Under the pieces are notes generated by a model. That model saw only the letters and a list, made by a program, of their open reading frames with translations. It searched no databases and was not told where the DNA came from. A stretch of DNA of 27,278 nt from positions 4,737-32,014 of IMG/VR virus record IMGVR_UViG_3300030117_006636, one strand, 5' to 3'. The first letter of the stretch is position 1; each line of letters opens with the position of its first letter. Of this stretch, positions 18,501 through 25,242 are shown piece by piece. The translations under genes were made by a program, and so were the position numbers. Source of the DNA: a virus.

Positions 18501-21500
18501 TGCAGTACTAAAACCTAATATTGGTGTTACTAAAGTACAAGTAACGATACCTGTTGCTGAATTAAATTCAACACTTTGTATAGATGCTCCATTACTATTA
18601 TTCAATGTAAATATTTCGTGAGTAACTGGGGGTAAACCTCTTGGTGGAACAACTATAACTGGATCACTTACAGAACTTCCACGTAAAGATGCATTTATTG
18701 ATCCAGTTATATTTTTTAATCCAGTATCTGGATTTACAATAACAAAGTCTGGAATTGTAGTATAATTTTTTCCTCCTGAAATTAATTCAATATCTGTTAT
18801 TGTATTTGAATTTATTATTGATACTATAGGTGAAACAAAAGCCTCTGGCCTTAAAGTATTATCTGATGAATATTCAAAACCAGGATTAAGTATTCTTACA
18901 TCATTAATTCGATTTATTGTTTTAGAGTCAGGTATTAAACTACCATTTGTACCTTGCGTTGATGCTATACTGACAAATGAAGGTAAACTTTTATATCCAC
19001 TTCCACTATAATTAATTTTAACTTCATTAATTGCTCCAGATGGGTTTGAAGATTTTGTAGAATAACTTAATTTAGATGTTTCAGATGGTTTATATGATAT
19101 TTTTTCTGGTTCTTTTTCAAGTGAAATATTAAAAATTGTTGATCCTGTGGATACAGTATCAAATACTTCAAATTCACCATCATAAACACTATTCTTATAC
19201 TCAATTGTTGAGTATTGATTTACATCAATAGTATCAGATGTGCTAATATATCCACTTTTTTGAAGATTATAATATAAAATATTGGGATTATCTTCATAAT
19301 AATTAAGAGTAACTGTTGCATCATCAATCTTGTTTATGCTAGTAGTACCAATACCAACAGTGCCAATACCAGTTACTTGGAAAGTATTAGTTGTCCCTGT
19401 AGAAACAAATTCATTTTTAAAATCTTGATCGTGATATAATTTAAATTCAAAACCTTCTAATGATGAATGACCTACACCAAAAACTAAATTATTATTTTTT
19501 ATTACTTCTATTTTTGGATTTATAAGAGAAAATTCATGAGATCCACCAGTGGATGATAATTCAATAATTCTTATTGGTTCATCAATTACATCAACTGGTG
19601 TCTCTCCTAACTTAAAGTTATTATCATCTATTTTAAATACAAAATATGAATTTTTATCAATCAAACCTTCTGCAGGTGATGAAGAAGAATAATAAATTTT
19701 ATCTCCAGTTTCAAAACTATGTGATGAAATGTTTACAACATTTGTAGAACTTGTAATTCCACTAGATGAACATGTTTTGGGATTTATAAGTATAAGATCG
19801 TTAAATTTATCATATCGAACATCTATGAATGAGGAAGTTCCTATACCCACAGATTGATTAGATTTTAATTGTAAATTTATAATGTCATTGTTGTTTAAGT
19901 TGTGGGAAGTTGACAATGATACTTGAGCATGAATTCTTTGTAATCTACCAGTTACTTGATTAAAGTTTGATTCCAACAAATATTCAAAACTACTACTACC
20001 TACTTTTGTATCACCAACGAATGATAATCCCGATGTACTTGTTGTTAATCCAATTTGAGTAACAATACCAATATAATTATCCGATTTTTTAATAACAAAT
20101 ATATCTTGACTATTTCCAGATTCAGGAATATTAAATGTTGTTACACCATCATCATCAGATACTGTCAAAGCATATCCTGCAGCAGGTTTAGTAAGTGTTA
20201 CCTTTTGATTAGTTACAAATGGGTGATTTGGTAATCTAATGCTTCGGAGAGGTGTAGATACCACTTTAACCAAATCCCCCAAGGTAGATGTTGACGTAGA
20301 TCCTAGTCCAACAGCTGTTCCAACACCAATAGATTCGTGGGGATTAAAAAATAATTTACTATTAATCTGAGAATCAAACCCAACAGTTTTTAAATCAATA
20401 TTAAATAAATTTGGAATTAAATCAACTTTTGTGCCAATAGTATGAACTCCAGATACAGCACCTCTTTTTACTCTTAATATATTATTTTCACCAAAAGTAT
20501 TAAGAACTAATAATTTCTCAGTTCCTATGCCAATACTACTTCCAATCGATATTGGATCTGGTATTTTTGAAACATATATGTCAGTGACAACACCTGTTGT
20601 TGATGAATTAGGAACTTCTTGATATAATATTGTACGTGCAGTTTGAAACCCAATTTTATGAGATCCGTTGAGATTAGTAATGCTATCTGTGCTTAATCCT
20701 GATATTACAACAATATCTCCATTGTTTAATGAAGGTGATGTTGATATAAATGCTGATACAGTTTCATAATCATTATTAACAAAAACAACATTTTCATAAG
20801 TGTTTATAGTAGTATCAATTGACGTTACTTCTTTTCCCTTTATACTATCAACAGAAACACTAAGACCTCCTCCTTCTGTATTTGAATTATCAAATATTGC
20901 TGAATTTCCAACTTGATAGTTTTCACCATCATTTATTATATTAATTGAATCTACAGATCCAAAAGAAGTTGACTCAACAATAGATACTTGAGTTGAAATT
21001 TCATTCGATTCTGCAATAAAATCATTATCTGCAAAAGCATCGGATACTTTATATGGATAAGTATTTCTTATCAAATTGGATGTTTCAATCTTAAAATTTT
21101 TTTGAGTTAATTTATAATTATCAATTACAGGATTAGATCTATAAGTATCACCTATAAAGTATGGAAATCTAGGTTGTAATGATATTGTAGTAATTCCAGC
21201 AAAGTATGCATATGTTCCATTTGGGTATTCAGGAGTTCTACAATATCTTCCATTATGAACATCTAAATCACCACTATTTTTGAAAACATGATCATCAGTA
21301 AAGAATCCTGTATTGAATGTTGATGGTCTATCAACAATATTAGATACATCAAGTTCATATCCACTATTTAAAATTCTTATTGTAGAATTTTCATCTGATG
21401 GATCACTATAACCGTATGGTCCGTAAATTGGATTTCCATCATACGCCCAACCTATAATAGGTGAGTGTTCAATACCATCATCACCAAAAGCATCATTACC

Positions 21501-24500
21501 TATTTGTGTTGAATATCCTACCAAGGAGTATTTTAATTTTTCCTGAGATTCAATTAATGCTTCAGATCCATATCTATTAAATGAGTTTATTCTTAAACTT
21601 CTAATATTAGTATCAACTTTTAACCCAGAACCAGGTGGTTTGACTATAATTGATGTGGTTTTTTCTTGATAATTGAGACCACCTTTAAGTATGATAATTT
21701 CTGTTATTTTTCCATTTGCAACGACTGCTCTTAATTCAGCACCTAAACCTGTTCCAATACCAACAACTTCTAAATCAGGAGCTGTCTCATAATTTTGTCC
21801 TTTTGATTGTATTTCTACAAATGTTATCTTTCCATCAGATATAATAGGTTTTAATTCTGCATCTTTTCCAAGTTCCCTTGTTATATTAACTGGTTTTTCT
21901 AAATTTAAAATATCAGAACCATAACCATTACCTTCTTCATAAAGATACAATTCATCTATTGATCCTCTAACAATAGGTGTTGCAGTAATAACACCAACAT
22001 CCGTATTTGCTAATTCATATTGTAAGTTTAACTTAATATCAGGATATTTGAAAACTTGATAACCAGTTCCACTATTAGAAAATTTTATATAGTCCAACCT
22101 GAAGAAATCATCTGTTGAAGTTCCACCGAGTCCTGCATTTGTTAATCTGAATGAATTTTCGTCAACTATTTGAACATTATAAAAATTTGATGTTGTTGTT
22201 ATACCTGTATATTCAACTAATTCACTAATAGATTGGGGTTGTGTTGATCCTAAACCAACATTTGTAGAATATACTATCTTATCTCCATCATTAAATCCAT
22301 GATTATTAAAATTAATTGTATGATTACTTGTATTGATACCTATTGGTTTTACAAATAATTGTCTATTTTGATAATCACTACCAGCATTAATTATTTTTAT
22401 ATCACTTAATGTTAGTTGTTCTTTTAATAATTTAAATTTATGTGTACCATTTTTACTAAAAGTTGTAAAACCAACTGTGTTTATTCCAGCATTATAATCA
22501 TCAACATTTTGAAATAATTTGATCGTATTTTTATTTACAACTGAGGGGAAATAAACAGCTCCATCAACTAAAGTAGTAGTTCCAAGTCCAACAACTGATA
22601 TTGCATCATTTCCAACTGTTCCCACTCCGAGAGGATCATTACCATTTTTATCATAAACTAAAGGTAATCCACTTGAAATGTGATGATCAGTTAAAAATGT
22701 TATTGTTTCATTAATATTATCAACTCCACCTGATTGAGATATCATTCTACCATCAAAAGATATTTCTCTTTTTCTTTCTGAAATTATTGGTTCAAAACTC
22801 GCACCAAATCCATTCCCACCCTCTAAAGTAACTGATAATACTTTTTGTATGTCAAAATCCTGTGGATCTACTTGTATATTAGTAACCTCACCTATGACTA
22901 CTGGTTGAACTAAAGATGTAGTTCCAGTTCCTGGTGATGAAACTGTGAATGTAGGTGGTTTTAAAACATCATAATTATTACCACCATTTAAAACTTTAAC
23001 ATCACTTAAAGGACCAAAAAATATTTTATCATCAGATTTATAATTTAAAATCTCCACTCCATTAATAAGTAAACCAGTTGCACCTGATAAAGTTTTTTCA
23101 TTATTAGAATTTGTAATATTTACATTTATAGGAAACTCTTTTAAAAGTCTTTGAGCACCAATTTTTTGTTCAGTAGTTCCAATTAAAGAAAAAGTATGAG
23201 ATCCAGTATTAGTAGGTAATGATTCAAATTCTATAAAATCATTAAGAGGTATAAATGATCTAGATCTGTACAAACGAATTTGATTTTTGTTAGATAATAC
23301 TTCAACAAAATAAGTTCCCTCTGGTAATCCTGGTATAACAGTTCCTTGTGCAGTGTATGCAATTTCATCTCCAGTTATAAAATTAGTATTAGATGAAAAA
23401 GAAATGATACTATATTTAAGAGTATTTGGATTATATCCCTGCAAATCTACATTAGCAGTTGCATTTGATATTACTGATTGAGATAAATTAGTTGTTATTT
23501 GATACGCAGGTAATGAATTTGAGGCAACATACATGTTTTCATTATTGCTGTTATATACATTTGTAATATCTGATGTAATAACATTATTACCAAACTCAAT
23601 ATCAGCATTTGCACTGCTTGCTGTTTTTAATTTTCTTCTTATATCGTAACTTTTGTTATTTGCAACATCTGGAATGGTTGTAATTCCAACAGCATTAAAT
23701 AGTGGGTTTATGGTGATTGTTTGAGTTGACTTACTTACACTCTTAATAACACCAGTAGCTGCTAAATTCTCTTCATTTCTGAAAAGCACCTCTACTTCAT
23801 CATCAACTTTAATACTTGATTTATCAATATCACTGGTGAATAAAACAAAATTATTTCCTGTGATAGATTTTACTTTAAATCTTGAAGATGTATTGTAAAT
23901 CCATGAATTTGCAAATATTTGCTTTCTTGATTTATTTGTTAATGGATCTGTGATTTTTTCACCAACATTTTTTACCGTTATCTTTTCTCCTTCTGATAAG
24001 AGTCTAATATCTGATGTTGGTACAAATTTTGATAAAACACCAGTCAATCTTAGTTCAACTCTTTTACTTAAATCACCATTTTCATAACCATAATAATAGA
24101 TATCAGATCTAATGTCATCAGTTGTTGATATTGGTGAAATAATATTTTCACAACCAAAAAATTGATTTAAAGATTTACTAGAGTAGTATATATTAGTATT
24201 AATTCCAGAAACCACAATTCCTGTTGTTCCAAATCCAACAGTTGAATCGACAGTTATTACACTAGACCCTGTAGAAACATTCGTTAATGATTTCGTGATG
24301 CCAGGTATTGTAAACGTTCCTTCAATTAACTCCCTATCATTATATCCTACAAATAAACCTAATTTATAGTAAGTTTTGTTTTTTCTTGTAAGTGGTTCAA
24401 CTTCAGATACTGATGCGGATATTGCAGCTCTAGTATTAACATCTGTTGATTTAACTATTGTTTGCCCAAGTAAATTTATTGGATTACCTGCCAATGCTTC

Positions 24501-25241
24501 AGCTAAAACAACCTCTCTTCGTATGAACTCTGCAGATGATGGTTTAATTAAAAATTCTTCTAAATCTAATATTTTTGGAGATTCATTATATAAGATATTG
24601 AATAATATTCTAAATGATTCTTCAGTTCCTTTTGATTGATATAATGATTTTGAATTTTTTATAAAATTACTTACATCTAAATTATTAACAAAATCAACAT
24701 TTTCTAATCCTGGTGTTAATGTTGTTTTTGTTTTTTTATAAAATTCTTTTAAAAATAATGCACTAAGATTTATGACTGTTGCATCTGTTTCATGATTTGT
24801 GGCAGTAGAATCGGTAAATATAAGTTCATTAGGTTGATTTGCTGCATGATAAGTTGTAATACCACTAAATCCTCTAATACAACCAGTAAATGTATTAGTA
24901 GTTAATCCAGTATATGTAATTACTTCTTCATTAATTTTAAATAGACCATATTCTTTAGGAAAACCCTTGGTGCTACTTACATTTACTGTGGTTGCAACTG
25001 TTGTAATACCACTTGTTAGTGTCGTTTCACCTACTACAACTTCTGGTGTTAAATTATCTAATTTTATGTACTGATCTAAATTATCAGTAAGGTCAATCGG
25101 ACCTCCCTGATATTCTTGAGAGATATAATATTGTTTTAAAAAATCTACTGCTTTTGGACTTTCAGATAATAAAAATTCAGGTATTTGATTTTCAATTATC
25201 TGTTGGACTTTGACTCTTTTATCAATTCCCGTGGTTATCAT
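12543..25241 (-). CDS. giant modular virion structural protein in the T4 gp7 (baseplate wedge) position, 4,232 aa
   Basis: This uninterrupted frame fills 47 percent of the window. It lies between gp6 and gp8, exactly where T4 has gene 7 (1,032 residues), so a baseplate wedge role is inferred from synteny; clear sequence identity with T4 gp7 is not visible. The N-terminus (VQQIIENQIPEFLLSESPKA, then VDFLKQYY) and a helical block SLYQSKGTEESFRILFNILY (about 196-215) look like a docking region. The rest is beta-rich and modular. It has RG-H modules (Arg123, Arg1593, Arg3146) and at least five H-x-F..GD.I.Y modules, with a YHYH-like domain at about 1259-1347. It also has QGWRKNTGKLN..DNDYYQNL (about 2416-2440), NGV-Q modules (near 3070, 3255, 3765) and many GxGY repeats. 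It starts 1 nt after the gp6 stop, with GAGG 5 nt upstream. No protease or lysozyme motif is seen. Confidence 0.88.
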   Translation of the reverse strand: MITTGIDKRVKVQQIIENQIPEFLLSESPKAVDFLKQYYISQEYQGGPIDLTDNLDQYIKLDNLTPEVVVGETTLTSGITTVATTVNVSSTKGFPKEYGLFKINEEVITYTGLTTNTFTGCIRGFSGITTYHAANQPNELIFTDSTATNHETDATVINLSALFLKEFYKKTKTTLTPGLENVDFVNNLDVSNFIKNSKSLYQSKGTEESFRILFNILYNESPKILDLEEFLIKPSSAEFIRREVVLAEALAGNPINLLGQTIVKSTDVNTRAAISASVSEVEPLTRKNKTYYKLGLFVGYNDRELIEGTFTIPGITKSLTNVSTGSSVITVDSTVGFGTTGIVVSGINTNIYYSSKSLNQFFGCENIISPISTTDDIRSDIYYYGYENGDLSKRVELRLTGVLSKFVPTSDIRLLSEGEKITVKNVGEKITDPLTNKSRKQIFANSWIYNTSSRFKVKSITGNNFVLFTSDIDKSSIKVDDEVEVLFRNEENLAATGVIKSVSKSTQTITINPLFNAVGITTIPDVANNKSYDIRRKLKTASSANADIEFGNNVITSDITNVYNSNNENMYVASNSLPAYQITTNLSQSVISNATANVDLQGYNPNTLKYSIISFSSNTNFITGDEIAYTAQGTVIPGLPEGTYFVEVLSNKNQIRLYRSRSFIPLNDFIEFESLPTNTGSHTFSLIGTTEQKIGAQRLLKEFPINVNITNSNNEKTLSGATGLLINGVEILNYKSDDKIFFGPLSDVKVLNGGNNYDVLKPPTFTVSSPGTGTTSLVQPVVIGEVTNIQVDPQDFDIQKVLSVTLEGGNGFGASFEPIISERKREISFDGRMISQSGGVDNINETITFLTDHHISSGLPLVYDKNGNDPLGVGTVGNDAISVVGLGTTTLVDGAVYFPSVVNKNTIKLFQNVDDYNAGINTVGFTTFSKNGTHKFKLLKEQLTLSDIKIINAGSDYQNRQLFVKPIGINTSNHTINFNNHGFNDGDKIVYSTNVGLGSTQPQSISELVEYTGITTTSNFYNVQIVDENSFRLTNAGLGGTSTDDFFRLDYIKFSNSGTGYQVFKYPDIKLNLQYELANTDVGVITATPIVRGSIDELYLYEEGNGYGSDILNLEKPVNITRELGKDAELKPIISDGKITFVEIQSKGQNYETAPDLEVVGIGTGLGAELRAVVANGKITEIIILKGGLNYQEKTTSIIVKPPGSGLKVDTNIRSLRINSFNRYGSEALIESQEKLKYSLVGYSTQIGNDAFGDDGIEHSPIIGWAYDGNPIYGPYGYSDPSDENSTIRILNSGYELDVSNIVDRPSTFNTGFFTDDHVFKNSGDLDVHNGRYCRTPEYPNGTYAYFAGITTISLQPRFPYFIGDTYRSNPVIDNYKLTQKNFKIETSNLIRNTYPYKVSDAFADNDFIAESNEISTQVSIVESTSFGSVDSINIINDGENYQVGNSAIFDNSNTEGGGLSVSVDSIKGKEVTSIDTTINTYENVVFVNNDYETVSAFISTSPSLNNGDIVVISGLSTDSITNLNGSHKIGFQTARTILYQEVPNSSTTGVVTDIYVSKIPDPISIGSSIGIGTEKLLVLNTFGENNILRVKRGAVSGVHTIGTKVDLIPNLFNIDLKTVGFDSQINSKLFFNPHESIGVGTAVGLGSTSTSTLGDLVKVVSTPLRSIRLPNHPFVTNQKVTLTKPAAGYALTVSDDDGVTTFNIPESGNSQDIFVIKKSDNYIGIVTQIGLTTSTSGLSFVGDTKVGSSSFEYLLESNFNQVTGRLQRIHAQVSLSTSHNLNNNDIINLQLKSNQSVGIGTSSFIDVRYDKFNDLILINPKTCSSSGITSSTNVVNISSHSFETGDKIYYSSSSPAEGLIDKNSYFVFKIDDNNFKLGETPVDVIDEPIRIIELSSTGGSHEFSLINPKIEVIKNNNLVFGVGHSSLEGFEFKLYHDQDFKNEFVSTGTTNTFQVTGIGTVGIGTTSINKIDDATVTLNYYEDNPNILYYNLQKSGYISTSDTIDVNQYSTIEYKNSVYDGEFEVFDTVSTGSTIFNISLEKEPEKISYKPSETSKLSYSTKSSNPSGAINEVKINYSGSGYKSLPSFVSIASTQGTNGSLIPDSKTINRINDVRILNPGFEYSSDNTLRPEAFVSPIVSIINSNTITDIELISGGKNYTTIPDFVIVNPDTGLKNITGSINASLRGSSVSDPVIVVPPRGLPPVTHEIFTLNNSNGASIQSVEFNSATGIVTCTLVTPILGFSTAPFSVGEEIFVEGILQYTHSTISEGTGFNSDDNGFKFFKVSRMVNNNPATVEFNLSGIANNPGIAKTAQNSFAQIIKKDDYPVFKLTQKIFNFKVGEKLSAFIKDSFTPVELSVSESTDEFIKIIEDEPGAFELVAGQRIRGANSGNIATINQISKNSGEFLIDYSLRQDQGWRKNTGKLNQDYQVLPDNDYYQNLSYSIKSSKTFDDLINPVNRLLHTSGLKNFADVGVTSTTNAGVTTTTFLDTLALDIIDQKRVDTINNFDFALDVDVVNNKSKFLKLQNTKLSPYIECRTNRVLEIDDISPLFSNSSTILAKLLDISINTSFARYLIQTRNPFNKNIQLSDIVLFRDENDVFTAEQTKVHNTSSELGTLKFELDSNDLVNLIFTPDDPDNNDYDLKIFQNTFNTDLSGIGTQSLGFINLIGSNKSVSTASTSEIISSNTANTDAFFVSAEVKNPATSETNFVELYATHDGTNTFLSEFYSDSEQAFTSNFIGSFTAGISTGAFRIKFENDESNEIEVRTSVIGIGTTAAGIGTYRFKSQGQSDETEKTVRFESKFANVSTSSTISSYQLQEITSFKSIIRVSSGSTSALHQVMVAHNETDTHTTQYPFLSIGSTSGIGTFSSSLKGTDLNFNFHPDPEFTGGTNNVQIQVLNKLFHKDIDLINPPLDLQYGTVTESLSLAQYDAINGSRANKSSFILQSNSKPIFQKNFNPSDPTVLDLAIGQFTIIDHFFETGEKIIYSPGSTFDGVSVAGITTAGGTLAAGTELFVIKDGGNKDRFKVAKTKPDALKGIALSFTGSGSGNSHEFEMSKKNEKALISLDGVIQSPIAFTPITTNLEFDINDSVTTFSVTGISSVTTGDTIKINDEYMEITNVGLGTTSVGPITESGDVKILEVVRGYIGSAATNHSASDIARLHSGSYNIVDSTIHFTEAPRGTNLSQRTPSNLTPVRSTFNGRVYLRQDYSTNQIFDDISDSFNGIDQSYRVKVGGADTVGINTGSSILLLNGIFQTPTTFNNLGNNYNFASIGAGTSTNVVFTGITSSNGSLIVSDTDVNQNQLPRGGVIVSLGSTGGLGVANLVGAKVKATINGSGSIIGLTGIGTTGSSYGISTASYNNITGQLEITTSSNHDFGDINEFVRLDGLNFTPSLTIPDDLSFGITGILSATTFTVSIGASTQAHTYVGSGTAFEYLNDLSFGSGYRNPVSVAVTDLSGNGASADISAEVVSNTHVFVSAVANAVSVTGGLSLTPTNATYDPATGDLVITKASHGLTTSDTVGLATNGFVFRCAQDNFSTDHSYPRSGPTPSSGGGDPAHGKTLAITSKTTNTFTVNVGITNTGTGGALKFTINNPGTGYTKPRIFVESPTYSNLPIIGVSRRGIGSTTDTGNGVTLTLDVGAGATTVGLGSTSNIISNFELDNQGYNFKVGDVFKPVGLVTDRFLNTSQLISDFELTVLDVFTDQYSSWNFGQFDFIDSIKELQDGFRKRFPIIYNGNLLSFETDELNVSSALIDLKSLLLIFVNGVVQDPGEAYSFDGGTSFEFSQAPSSTDVIDIFFYKGTEGVDAVQVSAGASVAPTIKVGDSVQLIKNSGITTTQTPRVIYSISTSDEVETNLYNGVGIDDINFKPLHWTKQKRDKKINGEFVFKSRDSIESLVYPTAKIISDVGVGDTILYLDNATLFNYEEDFGSIDIGAVGGLIVESTDLVAAGLTAVVSAAGTIQSLDIVNAGNGFVGSAVTVSISAPATNNYYSITTSTSPPSGLTTATATVSISNGRLNTVTITNPGFGYTQTKPPQVLAPFPTIKKEDVDLISTIEGFDGDIIGIGVTGGVNGNATALKFTLNENLGTGTGNPSATFTDLKVGYPIYIFDTQVGHGVTSVFNDGAIVSTGTTCVDNIYLVDDINPGNKTIICNIMTGVNTTGVAATVGIGTAIGGFSWGRLTNLNRSSNPISIGVTGNIHYSGISSYPTIQRRDFGLRDSGALRKDLG
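16060..16335 (-). repeat. H-x-F/GD module copy in the 4,232-aa protein (about residues 2970-3061)
   Basis: Pattern HFFETGEKIIYSP ... GTELFVIKDGG..DRFKVA ... GSGNSHEFEM. It matches the other copies in order of elements: His-x-Phe, Gly-Asp/Glu, Tyr, a Val/Ile strand, then a closing Ser-His-x-Phe. Confidence 0.6.
19523..19740 (-). repeat. H-x-F/GD module copy in the 4,232-aa protein (about residues 1834-1907)
   Basis: Pattern SSHSFETGDKIYYSSS ... NSYFVFKIDDNNFKLGE ... STGGSHEFSLI. This is the clearest copy and best defines the module of about 70 residues. Confidence 0.65.
21195..21467 (-). other. degenerate YHYH-type domain within the 4,232-aa protein
   Basis: Residues 1259-1347 carry HSPIIGWAYDGNPIYGPYGY (1259-1278), then LDVHNGRYC (1326-1334) and GTYAYF (1342-1347). 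The order DG-x-P-IYGP, LD-x-x-NG, then a Tyr-x-Tyr element matches the YHYH domain family as I know it. The closing motif is Tyr-Ala-Tyr-Phe, so both naming histidines are absent here. Domain identity is inferred by motif only. Confidence 0.6.
22124..22330 (-). repeat. H-x-F/GD module copy in the 4,232-aa protein (about residues 971-1040)
   Basis: Pattern FNNHGFNDGDKIVYSTNVG ... NFYNVQIVDENSFRLTN. It lacks a clear closing Ser-His-x-Phe and is the shortest copy. Confidence 0.55.
22425..22710 (-). repeat. H-x-F/GD module copy in the 4,232-aa protein (about residues 845-939)
   Basis: Pattern TDHHISSGLPLVYDKNG ... VYFPSVVNKNTIKLFQN ... GTHKFKLL. The first strand is more diverged (Ser-Gly-Leu for Gly-Asp), but the order and the closing Thr-His-x-Phe are kept. 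Confidence 0.55.
23183..23400 (-). repeat. H-x-F/GD module copy in the 4,232-aa protein (about residues 614-687)
   Basis: Pattern NFITGDEIAYTAQG ... GTYFVEVLSNKNQIRLYRS ... TGSHTFSLI. The initial His is replaced, but the GD-x-I-x-Y, YFV and Ser-His-x-Phe elements are all present. Confidence 0.55.
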
Positions 25242-25242
25242 A

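Noticed and set aside
12543-25241. Recurrent short DNA words (such as complements of GGTATTGGTACT) suggesting a CRISPR-like or tandem DNA repeat
   Set aside because: They are irregularly spaced, in frame, and encode Gly-Ile-Gly-Thr-Thr turns of structural protein modules. There are no constant repeats with unique spacers.
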